From NCBI RefSeq assembly GCF_900114205.1, contig NZ_FOSH01000013.1, positions 1 to 64,000 on the forward strand: DNA of 64,000 nt, read 5' to 3'. The translations under genes were made by a program, and so were the position numbers. Positions 7,830 to 17,295 of the stretch are shown piece after piece. The DNA comes from Methylophaga sulfidovorans (lineage in GTDB: Bacteria > Pseudomonadota > Gammaproteobacteria > Nitrosococcales > Methylophagaceae). Each line of letters opens with the position of its first letter. Positions within the stretch are counted from its first letter, which is position 1. A model generated the notes under the pieces. That model was not told where the DNA came from. It did not search any database and worked only from the letters and a program-made list of their open reading frames with translations.

Positions 7830-8828
7830 TGAATGAGCCATTACGATATTTTTACCAGCATGTTTGGCGGCGTACAGTAATTTATCTGCTTTACCGAGAG
7901 CCGTTAAAATACTAGTTTCTTCATTTTCTAGTTGGTAGACACCAATACTCACCGTAATATTAATGGAACGGCCATTGGTGAAATAGAAAATTTCAGATAC
8001 TTTTTGACGTAATCGCTCAGCCAAAATACTTGCCTGTTTTAGTGTGGTTTCAGGAAGTAAAATGGCAAATTCTTCGCCGCCAATACGGCCAAAAATATCA
8101 TAAGGACGTTTTGTTGCCTGGATACAGTGACTGAATAGCTTCAACACCTCATCGCCAACTTCATGACCATAAGCGTCATTAATATCTTTAAAATCATCAA
8201 TATCCATCATCAGTAAACAGACATCGTGATTACTTCTTAAAGTACGTTGCAGTTCTTTATTACTTTCATTAATAAATGCCCGACGGTTCCAGGTTCCTGT
8301 TAAATCATCGGTATTGGCCAGGTGTTGCAGGTTTTTTGAGAGAATTTCAAGCTGTTGATTTTTCTCGAGTAGCTCTAAGTTTGATTCGACAATATTCTTA
8401 ATCTGCAGCATTAACTTTTGTTGCTTTTCAGTATAAGTCGAGGTATCCGTATTCATGACACAAATTGTTCCGAACAACTCGCCATCCGACCAATGTAATG
8501 GATACCCCAGATAACTGATTAGTCCGTACTTAACTTCATAACTTTTGTTCCATAACGCATTCTTTCCAATATCAGTGATGTTCAATTTCTGATCTGTTTC
8601 CAGGACTATTTCGTTAAATATGCTTGTGCCTGGGGGGAGAAGTTCTCCTTGAGAAAAAGGGTTCTCCTTATTTTGATTTGTGGCATAGATTCGGAGTTGA
8701 TTTTTTTCTGTATGGACTATGAGTGCAGCAGGAACGTGCATTAACTCTGCGAGAATATCCAGAATAGCCTGCCAATCTTTGAGCAAGTCTGATTCAACTG
8801 TTGGGTGCAAAGTTAATTTATTTGTCAC
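7824..8828 (-). CDS. GAF-GGDEF diguanylate cyclase
   Basis: A 334-residue cytosolic protein predicted to make cyclic di-GMP from two GTP. Residues about 20-155 form a GAF sensor domain and about 170-330 a GGDEF domain. The active site is GGEEF (within FGRIGGEEFAILLPE), preceded at the correct distance by RPYD, the RxxD product-inhibition site. DDFKDINDAYGHEVGDEVL shows the expected metal and substrate contacts. There is no membrane segment, so the signal is probably a small intracellular ligand or redox state. It is convergent with the DUF3080 gene and divergent from xfp. Confidence 0.9.
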   Translation of the reverse strand: MTNKLTLHPTVESDLLKDWQAILDILAELMHVPAALIVHTEKNQLRIYATNQNKENPFSQGELLPPGTSIFNEIVLETDQKLNITDIGKNALWNKSYEVKYGLISYLGYPLHWSDGELFGTICVMNTDTSTYTEKQQKLMLQIKNIVESNLELLEKNQQLEILSKNLQHLANTDDLTGTWNRRAFINESNKELQRTLRSNHDVCLLMMDIDDFKDINDAYGHEVGDEVLKLFSHCIQATKRPYDIFGRIGGEEFAILLPETTLKQASILAERLRQKVSEIFYFTNGRSINITVSIGVYQLENEETSILTALGKADKLLYAAKHAGKNIVMAHSL

Positions 8829-8914
8829 GATAAGTCCTTGTGTTAATAACTAAATATTACAGCAGAAGTTATGTCTTCTGGAAATAAAAAACTTGATTTA
8901 ATACTGATTGTCAT

Positions 8915-8940
8915 GAGTGTCTGCTACTTAGCAGGCACTC
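8915..8940 (+). other. stable hairpin in the xfp upstream region
   Basis: GAGTGTCTGCT, a 4-base loop and AGCAGGCACTC form an 11-bp stem with one G-U pair in a plus-strand transcript, followed by TTCTTC. It lies in the 290-bp gap between the divergent GGDEF and xfp genes. It could be a terminator of a short upstream transcript or part of the xfp leader; nothing in the sequence decides. The rest of the gap (8829-9118) shows only a weak promoter candidate (TTGACC at 8958). Confidence 0.45.
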
Positions 8941-9118
8941 TTCTTCATCATACATTCTTGACCTCCATCAATTTTATCCTTATTCCTCTTTATGACGACC
9001 AGCAATAAGAGTACGCTGATAGAAACTATCATTTTTATCAAATGTCAGGTCTAGTAAGTCAAACTAATGTCATCTAACTTAGCTAGTCTGCACTGATATA
9101 CAAAGCAAGGAGTACTCT

Positions 9119-11515
9119 ATGAATAACACATTGCCGGCTTCACCTCTTGATGTAAACGAACTGACTAATATTGATGCTTACTGGCGAGCCTGCAACTACC
9201 TTGCTGCCGGCATGATTTATCTACAAGATAATCCGCTACTGCGGGAACCACTCAAAGCTGAACATATTAAAAATCGACTGTTAGGACACTGGGGTGCTAG
9301 TCCGGCACTGAGTTTTACCTATGTACATCTGAATAGATTGATTAATAAATATGATCTGGATGCGATTTTTCTAGCAGGTCCTGGTCACGGTGCACCTGGT
9401 GTATTAGCCCCTGTATATCTGGAAGGCACCTATTCAGAGGTTTATCCCAATAAAAGTGAAGACATTGACGGTCTGAAACACTTTTTTAAATCATTCTCTT
9501 TTCCTGGTGGAATAGGTAGCCACTGCACACCAGAAACACCGGGCTCGATCCACGAAGGCGGAGAGCTGGGGTATAGCGTTTCTCATGCGTTTGGTGCGGC
9601 TTATGATAATCCGGATTTAGTTGTGGCAGTCATGGTCGGGGACGGTGAATCTGAAACAGGCCCGCTTGCGACGTCATGGCACTCAAATAAATTTCTTAAT
9701 CCTAAGACGGATGGCGCTGTTTTACCTATCCTGAATTTAAATGGCTACAAAATAAATAATCCGACCATTTTGTCTCGTATTTCACATGAGGAAATTGAGC
9801 AGTTATTTCGTGGCTATGGCTGGACGCCACATTTTGTCGAAGGTGATGACCCTGAACTTATGCATCAAACCATGGCAAAAGTGATGGAAGAATGTGTGGT
9901 AGATATTCGCGAGACGCAACAACGAATCAGAGAGTCCGGTAGCGATGAAAGACCACGCTGGCCGATGATTATTCTACGGACACCTAAAGGCTGGACGGGG
10001 CCAAAAGAAGTTGATGGCCATAAGGTAGAAGGTTTCTGGCGTGCTCATCAAGTGCCATTAGGCGGTGTTAAAGAGAATCCTGAACATCTTGCCTTGTTAG
10101 AAAACTGGCTCAGAAGTTATGAACCTGAAAAATTGTTTACCGAAGATGGACAGCTACAGCCCGAGTTGAAAGCTTTGGCGCCAAAGGGCAATAAACGTAT
10201 GAGTGCCAGCCGGCATACAAATGGTGGATTGATTAGAAAATCCCTGAAGATGCCTGACTTTCATGATTATGCGGTTTCTATTGATAAACCAGGCCAAAGT
10301 CTAGTCGAGAATACCCGGCCTCTTGGCCAGTTTCTTCGCGATATCATGAAGAAAAATATGACTAATTTTCGGGTATTTGGTCCAGATGAGAATAGCTCGA
10401 ATAAGCTTGATAATATTTATGAAGTGAGCAAAAAAACATGGATGGCCGAATTATTACCTGAAGATCAGGATGGTGGTGAGCTCGCACGTGATGGGCGGGT
10501 TATGGAAATGTTATCCGAACACACACTCGAAGGTTGGCTGGAAGGCTATTTATTAACAGGTAGACACGGCTTTTTTGCCAGTTATGAAGCCTTTATTCAT
10601 GTGATTGATTCAATGTTTAACCAGCATGCGAAATGGTTAGATATCTGTAATAACGTTGCTTGGCGAGCACCGATATCCTCTCTCAACTTATTAATTACAT
10701 CTACTGTGTGGCGTCAGGATCATAATGGCTTTACTCATCAGGACCCGGGCTTTTTAGATGTTGTCCTGAATAAAAGTCCGAATGTTTGTCGCATTTACCT
10801 GCCGCCAGATGTGAATACCTTACTATCGGTAGCAGATCACTGTTTGAAAGCGAAAAATTATGTGAATGTGATTGTGGCCGATAAACAAAAGCATTTCCAA
10901 TATCTGGATGTCGATGCGGCTATCAAACACTGTACGAAAGGTGTTGGCATCTGGGAGTGGGCAAGTTCAGATGACGGTGTTGAACCTGATGCCGTTGTCG
11001 TTGGCTGTGGTGATATTCCGACTCAAGAGGCATTGGCTGCCATCGATCTGATTCACCAATATTTTGATGATTTGAAGATTCGCTTTATCAATGTCGTCGA
11101 CTTATTCAAACTCATCTCGGATAGTGAGCATCCTCATGGTCTGAGTGACAAAGACTTTGATAGCTTATTTACGAAAGATAAACCGGTGATCTTTAACTTC
11201 CACGGCTATCCATGGTTGATTCATCGTCTGATTTATCGTCGTACCAACCATACCAATTTCCATGTTCATGGTTACAACGAAAAAGGCAATATCAATACAC
11301 CGCTTGAGTTAGCCATCCGTAATCAGATTGATCGCTTTACTATTGCCATGGATATCATTGATAGAGTGGATCGTCTGCAAAGCATCGGCGCTCATGCAAA
11401 ACAACAACTACGCGATCATCAGATAAGCTGTAGCTTATATGCTTATGAACATGGCGTTGATAAGCCAGAGTTTGGTGATTGGAAGTGGGGTGATTTGTCA
11501 GCGATAAAAGAATAA
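9119..11515 (+). CDS. xfp: phosphoketolase (xylulose 5-phosphate/fructose 6-phosphate)
   Basis: A 798-residue thiamine-diphosphate enzyme that splits xylulose 5-phosphate (and often fructose 6-phosphate) with phosphate into acetyl phosphate plus glyceraldehyde 3-phosphate or erythrose 4-phosphate. Family signatures include [19 protein letters not shown] (about residues 88-106), [16 protein letters not shown], and [19 protein letters not shown] for cofactor binding. The length matches the family (about 790-820). A GGAG ribosome binding site stands before ATG 9119. It is followed after only 4 bp by acetate kinase, so the acetyl phosphate can be turned into acetate and ATP. In a RuMP-pathway methylotroph this gives a shortcut from sugar phosphates to C2 units without losing CO2. 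Confidence 0.97.
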   Translation: MNNTLPASPLDVNELTNIDAYWRACNYLAAGMIYLQDNPLLREPLKAEHIKNRLLGHWGASPALSFTYVHLNRLINKYDLDAIFLAGPGHGAPGVLAPVYLEGTYSEVYPNKSEDIDGLKHFFKSFSFPGGIGSHCTPETPGSIHEGGELGYSVSHAFGAAYDNPDLVVAVMVGDGESETGPLATSWHSNKFLNPKTDGAVLPILNLNGYKINNPTILSRISHEEIEQLFRGYGWTPHFVEGDDPELMHQTMAKVMEECVVDIRETQQRIRESGSDERPRWPMIILRTPKGWTGPKEVDGHKVEGFWRAHQVPLGGVKENPEHLALLENWLRSYEPEKLFTEDGQLQPELKALAPKGNKRMSASRHTNGGLIRKSLKMPDFHDYAVSIDKPGQSLVENTRPLGQFLRDIMKKNMTNFRVFGPDENSSNKLDNIYEVSKKTWMAELLPEDQDGGELARDGRVMEMLSEHTLEGWLEGYLLTGRHGFFASYEAFIHVIDSMFNQHAKWLDICNNVAWRAPISSLNLLITSTVWRQDHNGFTHQDPGFLDVVLNKSPNVCRIYLPPDVNTLLSVADHCLKAKNYVNVIVADKQKHFQYLDVDAAIKHCTKGVGIWEWASSDDGVEPDAVVVGCGDIPTQEALAAIDLIHQYFDDLKIRFINVVDLFKLISDSEHPHGLSDKDFDSLFTKDKPVIFNFHGYPWLIHRLIYRRTNHTNFHVHGYNEKGNINTPLELAIRNQIDRFTIAMDIIDRVDRLQSIGAHAKQQLRDHQISCSLYAYEHGVDKPEFGDWKWGDLSAIKE

Positions 11516-11519
11516 AGTC

Positions 11520-12737
11520 ATGACAAACCAACATGTCATTCTGGTACTTAACAGTGGTAGTTCGTCTGTTAAATATAAATTAATACAGCTTAATGATAAG
11601 GCTATTTTATTAGAAGGCCAGATCCAAGGAATTGGTGACTCTTCAGCCTTACACAGTGTTTATGTGGCGGATGAGTTGAATGATAACGTCAATCAGGCTG
11701 AGTCTGAGAAAGTAATAGCTGATCATCAAGCTGCTTTCGAAGCGGTTGCGGAAGATATGCAACGCTTTTTTCAGAAGTTTTCAACTATACAGTTAAAGGT
11801 GATAGCTCATCGGGTTGTTCATGGTGGTGCCATTTTTTTCGCGCCTGTTGAATTGAGTCGTGATGTTTTAAATAGCATCGAATCCTATCAACATCTGGCA
11901 CCACAGCATTTACCCGGCAATATTGCAGGCATAAAAACCTGTCAGGAAATATTTTTTGATGTCAGGCAGTTTGCTGTTTTTGATACCGATTTTCATCAGA
12001 CTATTCCCGAGCATATTTATCGTTATGCTGTACCAGATGACTGGTATAAAAACTATGGTGTGCGTCGTTATGGCTTTCATGGTTTGTCACATCAATATGT
12101 GGCTCAGCAGGCAGCACATTATCTGGACAAGCCTCTGAATGGACTTAATTTAATTTCCTTACACCTAGGAAATGGCGCTAGCGCCTGTGCCATAAAAAAT
12201 GGTCAGAGTTTTGATACGTCTATGGGATTTACGCCTTTGCAGGGCTTGATGATGGGAAACCGCAGTGGCGATCTTGATGCTGCCGTTCCCTTATATATAC
12301 AAGAGCAGACAGGTATTTCGGCTGAAGACTTAGAGCATCAGCTTAATTTTGAATCTGGTTTAGTGGCTATTACCGGCACACATGATATGGCTGTGATTCA
12401 ACAACGAGCTGAGCAGGGTGATAAACAAGCAAGTTTGGCGATTCAAATGTATGTTCACCAACTTCGCCGTTATATCGGTGCTTATCTGCTGAGTTTGGGG
12501 AGAGTAGATGCTCTGATATTTACTGGTGGTATTGGTGAAAATGCATCGATGATTCGTGAACTGGCCTGTGATGAATTAGGCCGATATGGAGTAGTGATTA
12601 ACTCAGAAGAGAATAAGCAAATTAAAAACGCGGTTTCAGCGATTCATCACCTGAGGAGTGATGTGCCTATTTTGGTGATAAAAACCGATGAAGAAAAACA
12701 GATCGCGACTAACGTTGCTGAACGCTTAGAGCGTTAA
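11520..12737 (+). CDS. ackA: acetate kinase
   Basis: A 405-residue ASKHA-fold kinase that converts acetyl phosphate and ADP to acetate and ATP, reversibly. Motifs are VLNSGSSSVKYKL at the N-terminus, HRVVHGG, FDTDFHQTIP (usually FDTAFHQ), RYGFHGLSHQYV, HLGNGAS and FTGGIGENA. Length is normal. It starts 4 bp after xfp and is certainly in the same operon; a terminator follows it. No pta gene is present here, so in this operon its substrate should come from phosphoketolase. Confidence 0.97.
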   Translation: MTNQHVILVLNSGSSSVKYKLIQLNDKAILLEGQIQGIGDSSALHSVYVADELNDNVNQAESEKVIADHQAAFEAVAEDMQRFFQKFSTIQLKVIAHRVVHGGAIFFAPVELSRDVLNSIESYQHLAPQHLPGNIAGIKTCQEIFFDVRQFAVFDTDFHQTIPEHIYRYAVPDDWYKNYGVRRYGFHGLSHQYVAQQAAHYLDKPLNGLNLISLHLGNGASACAIKNGQSFDTSMGFTPLQGLMMGNRSGDLDAAVPLYIQEQTGISAEDLEHQLNFESGLVAITGTHDMAVIQQRAEQGDKQASLAIQMYVHQLRRYIGAYLLSLGRVDALIFTGGIGENASMIRELACDELGRYGVVINSEENKQIKNAVSAIHHLRSDVPILVIKTDEEKQIATNVAERLER

Positions 12738-12742
12738 AAAGA

Positions 12743-12764
12743 AAAGGCATCCGTGGATGCCTTT
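12743..12764. terminator. terminator after ackA
   Basis: AAAGGCATCC and GGATGCCTTT form a compact hairpin, preceded by an A-rich run and ending in a short T run. It sits between convergent ackA and the cupin gene and may serve both. Confidence 0.75.
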
Positions 12765-12774
12765 ATCAGAAAAA

Positions 12775-13050
12775 CTAGTCGTAGCTGTAATGTTTACGCA
12801 GTGTTTTTGTGACTTTCCAGAAGCTTTTCAAACCAGCCGGAAATTCAACATAGTCACCAGCAACAACGGTAACAGGTGCTTCGCCATCTGGTGTAACAAC
12901 GATTTCGCCTTCTAAAATATAGGCTTTTTCAGTTTCATCGAAGTCTAATCTGAACTCAGTAACAGGACAGTCCCAGATTTCCCAACCAGAAACACCTAAT
13001 TCCTGCAAACGTGCTTCACTTGGGTTTTTTTCAATTATAATTTCAGGCAT
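12775..13050 (-). CDS. small cupin-domain protein (Cupin_3/DUF861 type)
   Basis: A 91-residue single cupin. GWEIWDCPVTEFRLDFDETEKAYILEGE-like strands are followed by a VTPDGEAPVTVVAGDYVEFPAG turn, the layout of the DUF861 cupins related to ureidoglycine aminohydrolase. In this subfamily the usual metal-binding histidines are absent, and none is obvious here (the only His is near the C-terminus), so enzymatic activity is doubtful. ATG 13050 gives the full domain. It is a single-gene unit divergent from the HD-GYP gene. Function unknown. Confidence 0.75.
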   Translation of the reverse strand: MPEIIIEKNPSEARLQELGVSGWEIWDCPVTEFRLDFDETEKAYILEGEIVVTPDGEAPVTVVAGDYVEFPAGLKSFWKVTKTLRKHYSYD

Positions 13051-13226
13051 AGTGATCTCTAAAATATCAATGTTGATAGCTCAATCTCACAATTGAGTAA
13101 GCCGTTTTGCCACAAAGGCAGGCGAATAATAACAGAAAGCAACTAACAAGAAGGATTCTTGTCGCACTCATTAATAGGTTGATAACACTGTTCTTAATGG
13201 AAAGTGCAGTGCTCAGGAGGCGTGAA

Positions 13227-14342
13227 ATGGATGCAAAAGTAATATCGCTTCTGGCGAATAAACCCGATACGCTGAATGGTCGCTTACAAGTTCTTCATGA
13301 ATGTTTGCGACAGAGTTTGCCCCAGACAAAGCAGTCATCTTGCCTGCTTTATGATGAGAAAACAGATTTACTTAAGAAATTTTTGAGTAGTCATCATTTC
13401 ACTAATGGCGGCTACGACGAATGTATTCATCTCAAATCCAATCAGGCTCTCTTTACATTATGTCAGCAAGAAGAGGGTAAGCTAGTCTCCTTTGATACTG
13501 ACGACTCTATTTGGCGACATTTTCAACAAGACCCTGACAGTGTGACGGCATTTATCATTCCCATAAAACAAGCACAACGATTCATTGGTTTTGTTTGTTT
13601 TGAGACTGAGTTTCTAGCTGAAAACCTGAACGACACAGCAATAAATACTTTGATTTTATATGCTCAGTTTATATCCATGATGATCAATGAAGAATTCTCA
13701 CTGGTTAATACTCTTCTGGCGACAGTGAGGGCTGCCAGAGATTTCACTGACTTCAGAGATTTTGAAACAGGATTACATCTTGATCGTATGGCCTGTTATG
13801 CCAGAATTATTGCCACTCATCTGGCTAAAAAGCATCGCTTGAGTGATGAATTTATTGAACATATGTATTTATTTGCCCGCTTGCATGATATAGGCAAGAT
13901 TGGAATTTCAGACAGCATACTCAACAAACCGGGTCGTTTAGATGATGCTGAACGCAGCATTATGAAAACGCATGTTAGTAAGGGCGTTGATATGCTTGAG
14001 CAAGTGTTGCAGGACTACAATCTGGTTGATATGCGTGATACGGATATGATGCGCAATATTGTTGCTTGCCATCATGAGTATATTGATGGCTCGGGATATC
14101 CCAAAGGCTTGAAAGGGGATGATATTCCTCTTGAAGCCAGAATTGCGACTGTGGCAGATATCTTCGATGCTTTGACCTGTCATCGGCCATACAAAAAACC
14201 GTGGCCGCTGGAGGATGCAATTGCTGAACTGGAAAAAATGCAACAGGCGAACAAATTGGATGCTGAATGCGTTGCTGCTGTTAGAGAAAACAAAGCCGAG
14301 TTTGAAAAGATAATGAAGGAACTCTCTGATGACAAAAAGTAG
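13227..14342 (+). CDS. GAF-like/HD-GYP cyclic di-GMP phosphodiesterase
   Basis: A 371-residue cytosolic protein. The N-terminal half (about residues 10-165) looks like a GAF sensor; the C-terminal half is an HD-GYP domain, which hydrolyses cyclic di-GMP. It shows LHDIGKIG (the HD metal pair), HHEYIDGSGYPKGL (the HHExxDGxGYP motif) and LEARIATVADIFDALT. I chose ATG 13227 because AGGAGG lies 6 bases upstream; the frame continues upstream to 13107 but without family similarity. It opposes the two GGDEF proteins of the window in c-di-GMP turnover. A strong hairpin begins in its stop codon. Confidence 0.9.
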   Translation: MDAKVISLLANKPDTLNGRLQVLHECLRQSLPQTKQSSCLLYDEKTDLLKKFLSSHHFTNGGYDECIHLKSNQALFTLCQQEEGKLVSFDTDDSIWRHFQQDPDSVTAFIIPIKQAQRFIGFVCFETEFLAENLNDTAINTLILYAQFISMMINEEFSLVNTLLATVRAARDFTDFRDFETGLHLDRMACYARIIATHLAKKHRLSDEFIEHMYLFARLHDIGKIGISDSILNKPGRLDDAERSIMKTHVSKGVDMLEQVLQDYNLVDMRDTDMMRNIVACHHEYIDGSGYPKGLKGDDIPLEARIATVADIFDALTCHRPYKKPWPLEDAIAELEKMQQANKLDAECVAAVRENKAEFEKIMKELSDDKK

Positions 14343-14374
14343 TTATCACTTGAGAAAACTCTCAAGTGATAACT
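14341..14374. terminator. 15-bp perfect hairpin between convergent genes
   Basis: AGTTATCACTTGAGA, loop AAAC, then the exact complement, starting in the stop codon of the HD-GYP gene. It lacks a long T run but is well placed to end transcription from both sides. Confidence 0.65.
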
Positions 14375-14386
14375 ACTCAATACGAT

Positions 14387-14710
14387 CTAAAATGTTAGCG
14401 TGGCTGCCATTTCATCATTGATTTTAACTAAGCAGATCAAATCTTTCTTCAACTTCCATTTACAATCAGACGTTACTGTCATGCCATCATATTGACCTGA
14501 AAAATGTCCGTCATCGTAGTTATAAGATAACTGGCCATCAATCACCACATTGCCGTTAATTAATACTTGGTGCTCAAAACTGATTTGATCAAAGCGGCCA
14601 TAGACTTCCACTTGTTGTTCAGCACCAGCCGGACGATAGTACTGTTTGGGTGATGCAGAGGTGCAACCGAGTAATGTGGCGACAAGTGCTGCAATGATGA
14701 TCTTTTTCAT
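14387..14710 (-). CDS. small lipoprotein of unknown function
   Basis: A 107-residue predicted lipoprotein. The signal MKKIIIAALVATLLGC ends in a lipobox (LLGC, Cys16), followed by TSASPKQYYRPAGAEQQVEVYGRF. The rest looks like a small all-beta domain with two cysteines near the C-terminus (CKWKLKKDLIC) that could pair. I do not recognise the family. It follows the AEC transporter gene on the same strand after 70 bp and is convergent with the HD-GYP gene. Confidence 0.65.
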   Translation of the reverse strand: MKKIIIAALVATLLGCTSASPKQYYRPAGAEQQVEVYGRFDQISFEHQVLINGNVVIDGQLSYNYDDGHFSGQYDGMTVTSDCKWKLKKDLICLVKINDEMAATLTF

Positions 14711-14780
14711 AAGTGATTCCAGTAAAAAGTAAATAAGCTTATTTATACTACAAAAAACTATTTTGTACGCCTAATGCCAT

Positions 14781-15725
14781 TTACATCAGACTCAATAATA
14801 GCGTCAGAGTGAATAGAGAAATAACGGTAGAGAACATAATGGTTTGTGCTGTAATAAATGCATCCCGACGATAAAATTCTGCAAGCATAAAAGGCCCGGT
14901 ACCTGTCGGTAATGCGGCCAGCAAGACGGCCATCATCGCTAAAGTCCTATCCATATCAAATACCCAGAATGCTAATACGGCGACAAGTAGTGGCTGGATG
15001 GCGAGTTTTGTAAATGTTAATACCCAGGCAATATATTTTTCATTGTCATTATCTTTTGCAGACTGAGAATGACTACTTGCCAGAAATAAACCTAAACTTA
15101 CTAATGCGCATGGACTGGCGGAGTCAGAAAGCAGATTCAGGAAGGTTTCGACACTATTAGGTAAGATAAAACCTGAAGCTGCAATCATTACACCTGCGAT
15201 AGGAGAGACAACCAAGGGATTGCGGAAAACAGCTAATAACACGCTTTTTAACCGTAAATGTAGCGCTTTCTCGGCTTGTAAACCAGTTTCGATTAACATG
15301 ATAGCGATAGAAAATAAGATACAAACAACAATAATCGATGCGATAGTCGTGGGCACTTGGCTGGACGAACCAAACACCAAAAATAATAAGGGAAAACCAA
15401 CATAGCCAGTATTAGAATAGGCTGCTGCCACACCATCGACACTGGCATCAGCTAAATGTTTACCCTGATGTAAGCGCCACAACAGAATAAGTATAAAAAT
15501 GACCCCAGTACCAAGCAGGTAAACATTGATAAAAGCAGGGAGAAATAAAGCCTGCCAATGGCTATGTGCCATAATGTCAAATAATAAGGCAGGTAAGGCA
15601 AGCCAAACGACATAACGATTTAATTCACTGGCTGCAGTAGGGCCAAGCACACCGGTTTTTCTACTGATAAAACCTGCCGCAATCAGCCCGAAAATGGGTA
15701 ACAGAATAGAAAGTGTATTGAGCAT
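14781..15725 (-). CDS. AEC-family (auxin efflux carrier-like) membrane transporter
   Basis: A 314-residue polytopic inner-membrane protein with about ten hydrophobic helices in two five-helix halves, typical of the AEC/BART superfamily. Sequence features are PIFGLIAAGFISRKTG at the N-terminus, AAYSNTGYVGFPLL at the crossover (polar NxGYxGxP motif of the family) and LPTGTGPFMLAEFY near the end. Bacterial members export or import small organic acids such as malate; the substrate here is unknown. ATG 15725 is preferred; a TTG eight codons upstream is an alternative. It is divergent from mtgA. Confidence 0.88.
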   Translation of the reverse strand: MLNTLSILLPIFGLIAAGFISRKTGVLGPTAASELNRYVVWLALPALLFDIMAHSHWQALFLPAFINVYLLGTGVIFILILLWRLHQGKHLADASVDGVAAAYSNTGYVGFPLLFLVFGSSSQVPTTIASIIVVCILFSIAIMLIETGLQAEKALHLRLKSVLLAVFRNPLVVSPIAGVMIAASGFILPNSVETFLNLLSDSASPCALVSLGLFLASSHSQSAKDNDNEKYIAWVLTFTKLAIQPLLVAVLAFWVFDMDRTLAMMAVLLAALPTGTGPFMLAEFYRRDAFITAQTIMFSTVISLFTLTLLLSLM

Positions 15726-15818
15726 GAGAGATATAGCTTTGTATCGCAATACTCAATGATATCAGGATGATCGTTAGGTGCCTAATTAATAAGGCATAAG
15801 GAAAAGACAAAGGCAGAT

Positions 15819-16517
15819 ATGCTGAATAAAATCAGACGTTTTTTTATAAAGTTAATACTCTACGGTATGTTGGGCTGGTTGGTGTTAAGCCTACTTATCG
15901 TACTGCCTTTTCGTTGGCTAAATCCGCCAGTCAGTATGGTCATGTTGGAGCGTTGGCTGACTCATGATAACTACACGATTCAGCAAACCTGGCTGAATTG
16001 GGATCAGATTCCTAAAAAAGTGGCACTTGCGGTGATTACTTCCGAAGATCAGCGTTTCCCTTTGCATCAGGGCTTTGATGTTGATGCGATTATGAAAGCG
16101 CTTAATGAAGCTGAGGACGGCGGTCGATTACGCGGTGCAAGTACCATCAGTCAGCAAGTCGCTAAAAATATGTTTCTGTGGACTGGCAGAAGTTGGGTAA
16201 GAAAAGGTTTGGAAGTCTGGTTTACTTTTTTAATTGAGTTGACCTGGGGGAAACAACGCATCCTTGAGGTGTATTTGAATATTGCTGAGTGGGGCAAAGG
16301 TGTTTTCGGTATTGAGGCGGCCAGTGAATATCACTTTGGTAAACATGCATCACAACTGACAGATATGCAGGCGGCGTTATTAGCCTCCACTTTACCTAGC
16401 CCGTTGAAATATGATCCGGCGAGGCCAGCACGACATCTTATCGATAGAGCACATTGGAATTTAGCTCAGCAACGTAAATTAGGTGGTACAAACTGGTTAG
16501 CACCGATTTCAGAATAA
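15819..16517 (+). CDS. mtgA: monofunctional peptidoglycan glycosyltransferase
   Basis: A 232-residue inner-membrane enzyme that polymerises lipid II into glycan strands. One N-terminal membrane anchor (about residues 12-34) is followed by a GT51 domain with ITSEDQRFPLHQGFD (the catalytic glutamate lies in SEDQRF), RGASTISQQVAKNMFLW and a long conserved YLNIAEWGKGVFGIEAA stretch. No transpeptidase domain follows, so this is MtgA and not a class A PBP. Length is typical. Confidence 0.95.
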   Translation: MLNKIRRFFIKLILYGMLGWLVLSLLIVLPFRWLNPPVSMVMLERWLTHDNYTIQQTWLNWDQIPKKVALAVITSEDQRFPLHQGFDVDAIMKALNEAEDGGRLRGASTISQQVAKNMFLWTGRSWVRKGLEVWFTFLIELTWGKQRILEVYLNIAEWGKGVFGIEAASEYHFGKHASQLTDMQAALLASTLPSPLKYDPARPARHLIDRAHWNLAQQRKLGGTNWLAPISE

Positions 16518-16522
16518 AAAAA

Positions 16523-16552
16523 ACCGCCAGTACTAGAAGGGGTACTGGCGGT
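16523..16552 (-). terminator. rho-independent terminator
   Basis: ACCGCCAGTAC and GTACTGGCGGT form an 11-bp GC-rich stem. The run of A before it on the plus strand is a T run for minus-strand transcription, so it chiefly ends the lipoprotein gene at 16569-17120, and it may also stop mtgA. Confidence 0.85.
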
Positions 16553-16568
16553 ACCGAGGACGAGAGAG

Positions 16569-17120
16569 TTATTTAAGCCAGACTTTCCAGCCTTTCTCTG
16601 CCATACACTCAATAAAGCCAACGGTAACCTGACTAAAATTACCGTTGATTGGGTGCTCTTTACTTAAACCATCTTTGCATACCCGACCTTCTGCGAATAA
16701 TTGATCCGGACCTGCACCGGCTTTCCACCATGAACTCACACTGACTGCTTGTAATGGATCGGCAGGTAATGGGGCGGGCTCAATTTCAGTTTCTATTGTC
16801 TTTTCAGCGATAAACTGATCGGGAGTGCTTTTTGTATAGCTGCCATGGATAACAGCTTTATTTGCTGGGCTTCCTGTCTTGGCAGCTTCTTCATTCGCTT
16901 TATTATCTAAATCTAAAACAATCCAGCCATTTTCTTTTAAGCATTTTTTGGTTTGTGCTTCCGTATTGGTACTGGCTGCACACACATTTTTTTCTTGCTG
17001 AAAATCATGAGCTGTTGCACCGCGTTTATAACTGAACTTACCACAAGCAGTGAGTGACAGTCCCACTATAGAGAGTGAAACGATAGCAATAACCTTACTA
17101 ATTTTTCGCTTTTGAAACAT
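16569..17120 (-). CDS. lipoprotein with duplicated Cys/GW motif, function unknown
   Basis: A 183-residue predicted lipoprotein; the signal ends in LSLTAC with the lipidated cysteine at about residue 26. The mature protein seems built from two related segments. The first has HDFQQEKNVC, then KKCLKENGWIVL; the second has PDQLFAEGRVC, then IECMAEKGWKVWL. A third partial copy (PDQFIAEKTI) lies between them. Each full segment has two cysteines, suggesting paired disulfides. I do not know the family. It is divergent from the porin gene and has its own strong terminator. Confidence 0.65.
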   Translation of the reverse strand: MFQKRKISKVIAIVSLSIVGLSLTACGKFSYKRGATAHDFQQEKNVCAASTNTEAQTKKCLKENGWIVLDLDNKANEEAAKTGSPANKAVIHGSYTKSTPDQFIAEKTIETEIEPAPLPADPLQAVSVSSWWKAGAGPDQLFAEGRVCKDGLSKEHPINGNFSQVTVGFIECMAEKGWKVWLK

Positions 17121-17295
17121 CGGTCTTCCCTTGATGACTCTTCAACATGGCTACAGGTTACCTGAACACGTCTGATCTGTTTCTACGCAATTTGACGTAT
17201 TCAAGCTTCTAGGCCAGCTCACTAGTATTGCTCCTGACGCGAACATCACGTTTGCGACTTTTTCTTTTCTCGGATGGCTAACAGGGGCAATTAGA

